The position numbers and the translations under genes are program-made. DNA of 15,828 nucleotides from an uncultured Porphyromonadaceae bacterium (GTDB lineage Bacteria > Bacteroidota > Bacteroidia > Bacteroidales > Muribaculaceae): NCBI GenBank assembly GCA_900546835.1, contig UREH01000040.1:1-15828 (forward strand), given 5' to 3'. The notes beneath the pieces were generated by a model. The model made no database searches and had not been told where the DNA came from. It saw only the letters and a program-made list of their open reading frames with translations. The first letter of the stretch is position 1, and every line of letters begins with the position of its first letter. Positions 1 to 7,059 of the stretch are shown piece after piece.

Positions 1-68
1 AACCATTGAGTCCGAAAGTCACCGAATACATTAAATAATTTCTTTAAGTCACTTAATATCAATATAAG

Positions 69-2114
69 ATGAAATTCAACCATTTGGCTCTGGCTTTCGC
101 AGCCATCGCCGCTACTTCGGTCAACGCTATGGCAACCGAACATCTTAAAAGCGTCAATCCGGCTTATATCGACAATTCCGTTCCCGCCGGCGACGACTTC
201 TACCACCACGTGAACAACGGCTGGCTGGAGGCTCACCCCCTCACGGCCGAGTACGCACGCTACGGCGTGTTCAACATTCTCAACGATTCCGCCGAAAACC
301 AGGTGAAGGAAATCGTGCTCAATCTTGGCGCTACCAATCCCGAACCCGGCACAAACGCCTTCAAAATCTGGACCCTCTACTCGCAGGGCATGGACTCCGT
401 GCGCCGCAACGCCGAGGGTGCCGCTCCCATCCAGGCCGATCTCCGCAAAATCGAGAGCACTACGCCCGAAGGAATGGCCGACCTGCTGCTGTGGATGCAC
501 AAATACTATTCAAGCCCCTTCTTCGGAGCCGGTCCCATGGAGGATATGGCCGACTCCAACCGCTACGCCATGTACGTTTCCGGCGGCTCGATGGGCCTGG
601 GCGACCGCGACTACTATCTCAACAACGACAAGGAGACTCTAAAGATCCGCAACGCCTATAAAAAGCTTATCGTCGACCAGATGGTCAACGCCGGCTTCAA
701 GAAGAAAGACGCAAAGCGCATCATGGAGAACGTATTGAAGATAGAGACGGCAATCGCCGACTCCGCCCTCACCCGCGAGGAGAGCCGCAATATCCCCGCC
801 ATGTACAATCCCCGCACGCTCGACCAGCTCAAGGCCGACTATCCGCATATCCAGTGGGACCGCTTCTTCGTCGAGACCATGGACATCGAGACTCCCCAGC
901 AGTTCATCCTCACCGAGCCCAAGGGTATGAAGCAGGCCGACAATCTGCTTGCCACCTTGACCGACCGCGAGATCAAGGACTACTACCTCTGGAAATATGT
1001 GGCCCAGGCAGCTCCCTATCTGAGCGACAAGTTCACCGACACTTCGTTTGAGTTCGCAAAAGTACGTTCGGGTGTGCAGCAGCAGCGTCCGCGCTGGAAG
1101 CGCGCTCTCGGTGTGCCCGACAGCTATATGGGCGAGGCTATCGGCCGACTCTATGTAGAGAAGCATTTCCCCGAGACCTCCAAGCAGAAGATGCTCGACC
1201 TTGTGGGCAACCTTAAGGTGTCGCTCGGCAAGCACATCATCAATCTCCCCTGGATGACCGATGAGACCAAGCTCCGCGCTATCGAGAAGCTCAACAACTT
1301 CACCGTGAAGATCGGATATCCCGACAAGTGGAAGGACTATTCCGCAATGGAAATCGATCCTGCCAAGAGCTATTATGAGAATGTTCACAACGCCGGCATG
1401 TGGCATCAGAAGGAGGAGCTCTCCAAGTGGGGCAAGCCCGTCGACAAGACTGAATGGGGCATGACTCCACAGACCGTCAACGCCTACTACAATCCGCTGG
1501 CAAATGAAATCGTGTTCCCTGCTGCCATCCTTCAGAACCCCTTCTTCGATCCCGAGGCTTCCGACGCCGAGAACTACGGCGGCATCGGTGTTGTTATCGG
1601 ACACGAAATGACTCACGGATTCGACGACCAGGGCCGCAACTTCGATGCAAAAGGCAATATGACCGACTGGTGGACTCCGGAGGATACCAAGGCTTTCGAG
1701 GCTCTGACCAAGAAACTCGGTGCCCAGTTCGACGCAGTCGAAATTCTTCCCGGCCTCATGGCCAACGGCACCTATACCATGGGTGAGAATATCGCCGACC
1801 AGGGCGGTCTGCGCATCAGCCGCACCGCTTTCCTCGACGCTCAGAAGAAAAAAGGCGTCGACATCGAGTCGGAAGAGGCTAAAATCGACGGTTTCACTCC
1901 CGAGCAGGCCTTCTATCTCAATTATGCGAATATCTGGGCAACCAATATCCGCGACGAAGAGAAGCGCAATCTCACTATCGGCGACGTTCACTCTCTGGCC
2001 GAGAACCGCGTGAACGTTTCCCTGCGCAACATCGTTCCCTTCTTCAATGCCTTCGGCATCAAGGAGGGTAACAAACTCTACCGCGCTCCCGAAGATCAGG
2101 TTGTAATCTGGTAA
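69..2114 (+). CDS. Secreted M13-family zinc metallopeptidase (neprilysin/PepO-like)
   Basis: This is a zinc endopeptidase of the neprilysin/PepO family, expected to cut small exported peptides outside the cytoplasm. Directly visible are an N-terminal signal peptide (about residues 1-22, hydrophobic ALAFAAIAATSVNA), the M13 N-terminal signature PAGDDFYHHVNNGW near residues 39-52, the substrate-binding NAYY at 471-474, the zinc motif HEMTH at 512-516, and GENIAD at 572-577, which supplies the third zinc ligand E573. The helical M13_N domain covers about 45-410 and the catalytic domain about 465-678. The length of 681 residues is normal for the family. The protein ends in VVIW, keeping the terminal Trp but lacking the Cys of the animal CxxW ending. 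The start at 69 places the signal peptide correctly; the upstream 68 bases are AT-rich with no clear Shine-Dalgarno and no convincing TAnnTTTG element. A hairpin 25 bases downstream suggests a single-gene transcript. The family call is very secure; the natural substrate is unknown. Confidence 0.96.
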   Translation: MKFNHLALAFAAIAATSVNAMATEHLKSVNPAYIDNSVPAGDDFYHHVNNGWLEAHPLTAEYARYGVFNILNDSAENQVKEIVLNLGATNPEPGTNAFKIWTLYSQGMDSVRRNAEGAAPIQADLRKIESTTPEGMADLLLWMHKYYSSPFFGAGPMEDMADSNRYAMYVSGGSMGLGDRDYYLNNDKETLKIRNAYKKLIVDQMVNAGFKKKDAKRIMENVLKIETAIADSALTREESRNIPAMYNPRTLDQLKADYPHIQWDRFFVETMDIETPQQFILTEPKGMKQADNLLATLTDREIKDYYLWKYVAQAAPYLSDKFTDTSFEFAKVRSGVQQQRPRWKRALGVPDSYMGEAIGRLYVEKHFPETSKQKMLDLVGNLKVSLGKHIINLPWMTDETKLRAIEKLNNFTVKIGYPDKWKDYSAMEIDPAKSYYENVHNAGMWHQKEELSKWGKPVDKTEWGMTPQTVNAYYNPLANEIVFPAAILQNPFFDPEASDAENYGGIGVVIGHEMTHGFDDQGRNFDAKGNMTDWWTPEDTKAFEALTKKLGAQFDAVEILPGLMANGTYTMGENIADQGGLRISRTAFLDAQKKKGVDIESEEAKIDGFTPEQAFYLNYANIWATNIRDEEKRNLTIGDVHSLAENRVNVSLRNIVPFFNAFGIKEGNKLYRAPEDQVVIW

Positions 2115-2138
2115 TACTCTTAGAAAAAATCTTTTCAC

Positions 2139-2181
2139 AAGGTGGTGTGTCGGAATCCCCGGATTCCCGCACACCACCTTT
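2139..2181 (+). terminator. Long hairpin, probable terminator of the M13 peptidase gene
   Basis: An 11-base arm AAGGTGGTGTG (2139-2149) pairs with CACACCACCTT (2170-2180). After a wobble pair and one mismatch, a second stem GGAATCC/GGATTCC (2152-2158 with 2161-2167) continues the helix to a tiny loop. Only three T follow directly, so it is not a textbook U-tract terminator. Its position just after the stop codon fits termination or 3'-end protection. A small second hairpin GTGTG/CACAC follows at 2190-2204. Confidence 0.7.
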
Positions 2182-2285
2182 CGCATTTCGTGTGGACTGC
2201 ACACCATTGCATATCAGAGCGCAGGATGTTGGAAATCTGACACGTGTCTATGTTGCTGATAACTAATACGTTGTGGCTTCATTTC

Positions 2286-2331
2286 AAACTTCTGCAATAC
2301 AAATTATAGAAATTTAATGTGCAGAAAGTTT
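2286..2331. repeat. Imperfect inverted repeat overlapping the ndk -33 element (possible operator)
   Basis: AAACTTCTGCA (2286-2296) is the reverse complement of TGCAGAAAGTTT (2320-2331) apart from one extra base in the right arm. The 23-base centre is AT-rich and contains AAATT/AATTT. The right arm runs into the putative -33 box of the next promoter, a position where a bound repressor or activator could act. No cognate regulator is identifiable in the window. The rest of the 2182-2328 spacer holds only a 10-base palindrome, GACACGTGTC at 2239-2248. Confidence 0.4.
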
Positions 2332-2360
2332 CGATTCGACCGTGGAATTTTGTACCTTTG
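2329..2360 (+). promoter_or_regulatory. Bacteroidota-type promoter for ndk
   Basis: The -7 element TACCTTTG (2353-2360) matches the Bacteroides consensus TAnnTTTG exactly. About 20 bases upstream, TTTCG (2329-2333) is a one-base variant of the TTTG -33 box. Transcription should start near 2365-2368, giving a leader of about 150 bases before ndk. The call rests on motif and spacing only. Confidence 0.7.
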
Positions 2361-2366
2361 GGGGAA

Positions 2367-2396
2367 ATGAAAAAACGACAAGGTCGTTCCGGCTGA
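2367..2396 (+). other. Nine-codon upstream reading frame at the predicted ndk transcript start
   Basis: An ATG seven bases after the -7 element opens a frame reading MKKRQGRSG and stopping with TGA at 2394. It would lie at, or within a few bases of, the 5' end of the transcript. It could be chance in a short leader, or a leaderless mini-ORF affecting the hairpins that follow. There is no evidence that it is translated. Confidence 0.2.
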
Positions 2397-2518
2397 CATA
2401 GGCCGTTGATAGTCAGGCGATTATTATAAAATTATCGCCGAATAAGCAGTGTAGCGCGCCGGAGGCTTCCCGCTTGATGGAGAGTCCCGGGCCCGCAGGA
2501 AGTAATTAAAAGATACTC
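2374..2518 (+). promoter_or_regulatory. Structured 5' leader of ndk with serial hairpins
   Basis: Three consecutive stems can be drawn: AACGAC/GTCGTT with a 3-base loop (2374-2388); CTGAC/GTCAG (2393-2397 with 2412-2416); and GGCGATTAT with ATTATCGCC (2416-2424 with 2431-2439), which has one T-T mismatch and a TATAAA loop. A GC-rich block follows (about 2455-2498), and then an A-rich start region. The arrangement suggests an RNA-level control element or simply a stable leader. It matches no riboswitch class I recognise, and the ligand, if any, is unknown. Confidence 0.4.
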
Positions 2519-2995
2519 ATGGAAACAACCCTTGTGATAGTGAAGCCCTCGGGCATTCAGCGAGGCCTCTGCGGCGCTGTTGTGGCGCGCTTCGAGCAGA
2601 AAGGTCTGGTAATTGCCGGTATGAAAATGATGCAGCTCGATGAAAAGATTCTCCGCGAGCACTATGCTCATCTCGTCGATCGCCCGTTTTTCCCCTCGCT
2701 TGTCGCTTCGATGACCATTACCCCTGTGGTTGTTCTCGCATTCCGCGGTGTAGACGCCGTCAGCGTGGTCCGTGCCATGACCGGTGTGACAAACTCGCGT
2801 AAGGCGGAGCCCGGCACCATCCGCGGCGATTTCGGTATGAGCGGCCAGATGAACATCGTTCATGCCTCCGATACCCCGGAGAACGCCGCTGTCGAAGTGG
2901 CACGTTTCTTCGCTCCCTCCGAAGTTTTCGACTATCTACCCGTTTCTATTTCTGCAATCTACGCGACCGACGAACTTCCTGAAAAAGACGCTTAA
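2519..2995 (+). CDS. ndk: Nucleoside diphosphate kinase
   Basis: The enzyme transfers the gamma-phosphate of ATP to NDPs through a phospho-histidine intermediate, balancing cytoplasmic NTP and dNTP pools. The phosphate-binding Lys is K9 in the N-terminal TLVIVKPSG. The active-site segment NIVHASDTPENAAVE places the catalytic His at residue 115. The glycine- and arginine-containing stretch PGTIRGDFG, typical of the nucleotide-binding region, precedes it. The length of 158 residues is slightly longer than the 140-155 common in bacteria because of a short charged C-terminal tail. KPSG in place of the common KPDA/KPDG is a mild variation. The start at 2519 puts the family N-terminus directly at the first Met. 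The gene has its own promoter and structured leader, and the M23 peptidase gene starts only 20 bases after its stop, so the two may be cotranscribed. Identity is essentially certain. Confidence 0.97.
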   Translation: METTLVIVKPSGIQRGLCGAVVARFEQKGLVIAGMKMMQLDEKILREHYAHLVDRPFFPSLVASMTITPVVVLAFRGVDAVSVVRAMTGVTNSRKAEPGTIRGDFGMSGQMNIVHASDTPENAAVEVARFFAPSEVFDYLPVSISAIYATDELPEKDA

Positions 2996-3015
2996 AAAAG
3001 ATACTCTCCCCACTC

Positions 3016-3993
3016 ATGCTTCAGAACACAATAAAGACAATATCGATTTTCGCATTCGCCATAATCTCCGCAGCTTCGGCGGCAGCCCAGACATATCGCG
3101 TGCCGAACGCACATAAATCGGAACATCTCGATCTCATCGCCCGCCAGGAAAACATAGGCAACCAGATTTCAAGCAAGGATACACAAGCTTTCCTCGACAA
3201 CCTTTTCAAGGAGGAGGCCGAGCCCGAACTCGACATCTATACCGAGGGCTGGGAAAGCAAGCGCGTCAACGCCTACACAGGTATGACCGTGCCCGACACC
3301 AAGGTAATCGACGTAAGCGAGTTCGCAATGCCCTGTCCCGGCTACGTAACATCGCCCTACGGCTATCGTCCGCGCTTCCGCCGCGAGCATAAAGGCATCG
3401 ACCTCAAGCTGCAGACCGGCGATACCGTTTACGCTGCTTTCAGCGGCCGCGTGCGTCTCACTAACTTCGAGCGCAAGGGCTATGGATATTATGTGATTCT
3501 CCGTCATCCTAACGGCCTTGAGACCGTCTACGGCCATCTTTCGAAATTCCTCGTAAAGGACGACCAGGACGTCAAGGTCGGAGAGCCGATAGCCCTCGGC
3601 GGAAATACCGGCCGCAGCTTCGGATCACATCTCCATTTCGAGACCCGTTTCATGGGATATCCGATCAATCCGGCCGCAATTTTCGATTTCGCCAACCAGA
3701 CGGTTCACACCGACACATATACATTCGACAAGCAGACCTATAAGCGTCCGCGTAATTTCGACCCCGCCGCCAACCAGGAGTATGCCAAGCAGTATTTGGC
3801 CAGCCGTCCGGCCCGCAGCGACGCCTCCGGCATCTCGGTGTCGAACCGTCCGCGCAACTACACTGTGCGACGTGGCGATACGCTCAGCCGCATAGCCTCG
3901 CGCAATGGTATTACCGTTCGCCAGCTCTGCAAGCTTAATGGTCTCACTACTAAATCGAAGCTTACGCCCGGCAAGAAAATCCGTCTGCGCTGA
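3016..3993 (+). CDS. Secreted M23-family peptidase with C-terminal LysM domain
   Basis: This is a predicted cell-wall endopeptidase that cuts peptidoglycan cross-links in the periplasm and holds on to the wall with LysM. A signal peptide covers about residues 1-24 and ends in SAAAQ. The M23 (lysostaphin-like) domain spans about 105-225, with the zinc-ligand motif HKGID (H125, D129), the conserved YGH (H174) and HLHFE (H205, H207). All expected catalytic residues are present, so it should be active rather than a degenerate NlpD/EnvC-type activator. One LysM domain lies at about 281-325 (YTVRRGDTLSRIASRNGI onwards) and ends the protein. The linker at 230-280 is rich in Arg, Ser and Pro. The start at 3016 fits the signal peptide. 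The gene lies 20 bases after ndk, and the bases AAAAGATACTC appear just upstream of both starts. The physiological partner is unknown. Confidence 0.95.
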   Translation: MLQNTIKTISIFAFAIISAASAAAQTYRVPNAHKSEHLDLIARQENIGNQISSKDTQAFLDNLFKEEAEPELDIYTEGWESKRVNAYTGMTVPDTKVIDVSEFAMPCPGYVTSPYGYRPRFRREHKGIDLKLQTGDTVYAAFSGRVRLTNFERKGYGYYVILRHPNGLETVYGHLSKFLVKDDQDVKVGEPIALGGNTGRSFGSHLHFETRFMGYPINPAAIFDFANQTVHTDTYTFDKQTYKRPRNFDPAANQEYAKQYLASRPARSDASGISVSNRPRNYTVRRGDTLSRIASRNGITVRQLCKLNGLTTKSKLTPGKKIRLR

Positions 3994-4063
3994 TTCCCCC
4001 GGTGGCCCTCCGTGGTCCTTCCGGCTAAATATTTGAAAGCCCCCGTCAATTTTTATAAGGCTT

Positions 4064-4096
4064 GGCCTCGTCGATTCCGTTGTTTTCGGCGAGGCC
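4064..4096. terminator. Strong hairpin downstream of the M23 peptidase gene
   Basis: GGCCTCGTCG (4064-4073) pairs with CGGCGAGGCC (4087-4096) over ten positions with one G-T wobble, around a 13-base loop ending in TTTT. The + strand continues TAAAAATTTGG rather than with a T-run, so its efficiency as an intrinsic terminator is doubtful. It is the only obvious candidate for ending the ndk-M23 transcript. It also lies inside a short coding-like stretch on the - strand, so the symmetry may have another origin. Confidence 0.45.
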
Positions 4097-4139
4097 TAAA
4101 AATTTGGTTAGATATATGTCGGCTACACGGATTGCCTGA

Positions 4140-4250
4140 ATGCCAGGGCGTCAGCTTGTAGGGATGCACCAGGGTGCACCGCCTGCCCTTGAGGCTAACG
4201 TTGCTAATGCTCTCGGTATTGCGCGCTCCTGCAATATGGGCGATATTTGA
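4140..4250 (+). other. Gene-free spacer with nested inverted repeats and a 36-codon ORF; possible interspersed repeat or remnant
   Basis: The 370-base gap between the M23 and lyase genes contains a hairpin TGCACC-AG-GGTGCA (4165-4178) nested inside a longer pairing AGGGC/GCCCT (4145-4149 with 4185-4189). A continuous reading frame from ATG 4140 to TGA 4250 encodes 36 residues (MPGRQLVGMHQGAPPALEAN and on) with no recognisable domain or signal peptide. Palindromic, non-coding, moderately GC-rich spacers of this type can be dispersed repeats in Bacteroidota, but no second copy is present here, so this is inference. Confidence 0.25.
4218..4249 (+). promoter_or_regulatory. Weak candidate promoter for the polysaccharide lyase gene
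   Basis: ATTG (4218-4221), 20 bases, then GATATTTG (4242-4249) resembles TTTG-N20-TAnnTTTG with one mismatch in each box. It would place a transcript start near 4255 and a leader of about 110 bases before the lyase. No better match was found between 3994 and 4363. A weak or activator-dependent promoter would suit a regulated glycan-degradation gene. Confidence 0.35.
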
Positions 4251-4363
4251 TTTTCTGCAACATCCTCATATAATCTGATTGCCATGTTATCAATACCATC
4301 AGTTTGCTGCGGTGGGGGAGGCAGAGATGGCTGTTGAGTGAAGCAGCCCCCGGAAGCGTATTT

Positions 4364-6928
4364 ATGGGTATGAAAACTAAACTCGTATCAGCAGTAGTGG
4401 CACTCGCTATGGCCGCAGGAATCGGTTTCCCCGCCGCCATGTCGGCCTCACCACGCAAAAAGAGTCAGAAAACCGAGTCGTCCGCCACAAAGAGCGCCTA
4501 TACCCCGCAGCAGATCGCCGGATGGCGCGCGAAGGTTGAGGCGCTTGTCGACAGCGGTCCCAACTGGCTCGAGTCGCGCCTTATGATGCACTGGCGCACG
4601 CGCGCATCGCAGGAATTCATCAAGGGTGAATTTTATGCGGGCGTCGATACGGCAGATGCTGCTCCGGCACCTACCGTGATGCTCAACGGTGCCCGCAGCC
4701 ACGGCACATCCTATGCCCGTCCGCGTCTTGCCGACCTTACCCCATACGGGAGCGACGACCCGCGCGGACTATTTCTCGCCAACAACTCGCTTCCCGGCAA
4801 GCCTATGGAATGGGCCCCGATTTCTGCCACCGGCAATATCATCGGCTCGGTCAACAACGAAATCGGTGGTCTGGCTGAAACGGCCGCCAGGGTTTGGGAT
4901 GCCACCGGCGAGCCGAAATTCGCCGATGCGGCCGCTCGCGTGTTCGATACCTATATGACGGGCATCTACTATAAGAAAGAACCCTATGACCTCAACCATG
5001 GACACCAGCAGACGCTTGTCGGCCTCCAGTCGTTCGAGGTCATCCACGAGGACGCCCTCGACAAAATGGTCGGCATCTATACCATTCTAAAACCGTTTCT
5101 TGCTGAAAACTATGGGGATAAGATTCCCGTCTACGAGGATGCTTTCAAGAAATGGGCCGACCGGATTGAGGCCAACGGCGTTCCCCACAACAACTGGAAC
5201 TTCATGCAGGCCCGCTACATACTGAAAGTAGCGCTTCTGCTTAACCCCGACAGCACCTACGCCGACGGCAAGGGCCGTGAGCATTACATCCGTAAGGTGA
5301 TGAACGACAGCTCCATCCGTCAGTGGAGCCTTCCGAAACTCGCCGCCTACGGCTACGACCCCGCCACTGGCATATGGGCCGAGTGTGCCGGATATTCGAT
5401 GGTCGTGCTCAATGATTTTACCGATCTGGCCGACATCGTAGGGCGCGAACTGGGCATTGACCTCGTTGAAGAGCTACCGGTAATAGCCAAGGCTGCCGAG
5501 GCATATCCGCAATACATGATGCCCGACGCACGCACGATTGCTTTCGGCGATACGCACCCCGATCGCGTAAAGCCGCAGATCTACGAACGCCTGGTGCGCA
5601 ATGCCGGACGCTTCGGTAAGTCCGACATTAAGCGACGCTTCGAGCGGATGCTCGCCGATGTGAAGGTCGACAATCTCTCTCCATATGTAACCTCCACATT
5701 CTATGCACCCAACGCCTCCTGGCTGGTTCAACGCACGGGAATGCATCCCGACCGTTCGCTCATGATTGCGCTCAACGGCAGTGATGGCAACCATATGCAC
5801 GCCAACGGCATCAGTATGGAGCTCTACGGCCACGGATTGCGTCTCGCTCCCGACGGAGGAATAGGACAGACGCTATATTCCGGTATCGACTACCATGAAT
5901 ACTACAGTCAGTTTCCGGCTCACAATACGGTCTGCGTCGACGGCGTGTCGTCCTATCCTGTTATGAAGAGCAACCATCCCTTCGAGGTGCGCGGACTATA
6001 TCCTGCGTCGGGCTCGGAAGGGGTAGGAAAAGCCGTACCGTTCACCTACAGCGACCTCTATTTCCTTGAGCCGGAAACTACTTCCGACCAGCGGCGCGTG
6101 AACGCCATCGTGGCAACGTCGGATTCCACAGGCTTCTATGTGGATATATTCCGCTCGCGCCGGCGCAACGGCCGCGACAAGTTTCACGACTATTTTTACC
6201 ACAATATGGGCCAGCGGATGGAGATGTCCGCTTCCGACGGCAGCTCTCTCGGGCTGCAGCCTACTCAGGAACTCGCTTTTGCCGGAGCCCATCTCGGAGC
6301 CTACTCCTATCTTTTCGACAAGCGGTCTGCCACGACCGAAAGTCCCGTACGGGCTACCTTCACTGTCGACCGCCCGGATTCCACGCAGGTTGAGATGCGC
6401 ATGTGGATGGCTGGAGCGCCCGAACGCACCGTATTCTCGGCGTTAAGTCCCATGACCGAGGGGCTAAGCAGAATACCTGAGATGCCTTACGACATTAAGG
6501 CTACGCCTACGCTTACCTATGTGGCGCGTCAGCGGGGCGAGGCATGGAACCGGCCGTTTGTGGCCGTTTTCGAGCCGTCGGCAAGCCATTCCCCCTCGCG
6601 CATCGCCTCTGTGGATTATCCTGCTGTGAAAGCAGATATGGATGGAAGCCATGTGGCCCTGCTTGTCAAAGAAAAAAGCGGAGCGGAATATCTGATTGTC
6701 AACACCGACACCCCCGAAGCTTCTCTCGAAGCCGACGGGCTGCGTATGAGCGGTTCTACGGCAATGGCCTCGGCCAACCGGTGGTTCCTTGCGGGAACGC
6801 GTCTTGAGACGCCTGAATTCACCCTGCAATCGCCTGTGCCGGTCGAGATACTCGTGGAGCGCGATGCGTCAGGCGACTATTCGTGCAGCCCCTCGCTTCC
6901 CGGGTGCGCCACGCTTACAGCCAATTGA
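4364..6928 (+). CDS. Secreted heparinase II/III-like polysaccharide lyase
   Basis: This is a predicted polysaccharide lyase that cleaves a uronic-acid-containing polymer by beta-elimination, probably in the periplasm. Starting at 4364 (or the in-frame ATG at 4370) gives a signal peptide MKTKLVSAVVALAMAAGIGFPAAMSA; the longer frame from 4304 adds 20 residues that would spoil it. About residues 50-420 form the alpha/alpha-toroid part, with HNNWN at 275-279 and AECAGYS at 339-345, matching the family pattern of Glu followed by Tyr (E340, Y344; Y344 is a candidate general base). About 430-760 is the antiparallel beta domain, with NHMHANG at 476-482 and the hallmark HNTVCVDG at 520-527. The length of 854 residues exceeds many members (600-750) through extra C-terminal beta sequence. 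There is no lipobox Cys. It lies upstream of a sensor/regulator and a SusC/SusD pair, which supports a glycan-degradation role. The superfamily is secure; the PL family and substrate (glycosaminoglycan, alginate-like or other) are not resolved. Confidence 0.85.
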   Translation: MGMKTKLVSAVVALAMAAGIGFPAAMSASPRKKSQKTESSATKSAYTPQQIAGWRAKVEALVDSGPNWLESRLMMHWRTRASQEFIKGEFYAGVDTADAAPAPTVMLNGARSHGTSYARPRLADLTPYGSDDPRGLFLANNSLPGKPMEWAPISATGNIIGSVNNEIGGLAETAARVWDATGEPKFADAAARVFDTYMTGIYYKKEPYDLNHGHQQTLVGLQSFEVIHEDALDKMVGIYTILKPFLAENYGDKIPVYEDAFKKWADRIEANGVPHNNWNFMQARYILKVALLLNPDSTYADGKGREHYIRKVMNDSSIRQWSLPKLAAYGYDPATGIWAECAGYSMVVLNDFTDLADIVGRELGIDLVEELPVIAKAAEAYPQYMMPDARTIAFGDTHPDRVKPQIYERLVRNAGRFGKSDIKRRFERMLADVKVDNLSPYVTSTFYAPNASWLVQRTGMHPDRSLMIALNGSDGNHMHANGISMELYGHGLRLAPDGGIGQTLYSGIDYHEYYSQFPAHNTVCVDGVSSYPVMKSNHPFEVRGLYPASGSEGVGKAVPFTYSDLYFLEPETTSDQRRVNAIVATSDSTGFYVDIFRSRRRNGRDKFHDYFYHNMGQRMEMSASDGSSLGLQPTQELAFAGAHLGAYSYLFDKRSATTESPVRATFTVDRPDSTQVEMRMWMAGAPERTVFSALSPMTEGLSRIPEMPYDIKATPTLTYVARQRGEAWNRPFVAVFEPSASHSPSRIASVDYPAVKADMDGSHVALLVKEKSGAEYLIVNTDTPEASLEADGLRMSGSTAMASANRWFLAGTRLETPEFTLQSPVPVEILVERDASGDYSCSPSLPGCATLTAN

Positions 6929-6974
6929 ACGAGTGTCGATAACGGCTACAGCTATGTTAAATAATCGGCAAAAA

Positions 6975-7006
6975 TTTGAAAAAAAACGCAGATTTGGATA
7001 ACTTTG
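6975..7006 (+). promoter_or_regulatory. Bacteroidota-type promoter for the propeller/AraC regulator
   Basis: TTTG (6975-6978), a 20-base spacer, and TAACTTTG (6999-7006) match the consensus TTTG-N19-21-TAnnTTTG exactly in both boxes. The predicted start is near 7011-7014, giving a leader of under 50 bases. The regulator therefore appears to be transcribed separately from the lyase that ends at 6928, by the housekeeping sigma factor. Confidence 0.8.
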
Positions 7007-7017
7007 GCATTACAACC

Positions 7018-7050
7018 ATGAAATTCATCTGCCGGCGTCTTCTGCCTTGA
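7018..7050 (+). other. Ten-codon upstream reading frame in the regulator leader
   Basis: An ATG at 7018, about five bases after the predicted transcript start, opens MKFICRRLLP and ends with TGA at 7048-7050, nine bases before the regulator ATG. It could be a chance frame or a small leader ORF whose translation influences initiation of the regulator by coupling. The frame is directly visible, but its use is unproven. Confidence 0.25.
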
Positions 7051-7059
7051 CCCGCGATT

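Noticed and set aside
639..2207. 522-codon open frame on the - strand opposite the M13 peptidase gene
   Set aside because: It is antisense to an intact gene with all catalytic motifs. Its length follows from the C-ending codon bias of the + strand gene, which removes stop codons from this opposite frame. The translation has no recognisable domain.
2367..2518. RNase P, 6S or other known structured RNA in the ndk leader
   Set aside because: A GAGAGTCCCGGGC stretch superficially recalls RNase P, but the remaining conserved blocks are missing and the space is too short.
4304..4363. Longer N-terminus for the lyase starting at 4304
   Set aside because: The extra 20 residues (MLRWGRQRWLL and on) would precede a clean signal peptide that begins at 4364/4370, so the shorter start is preferred.
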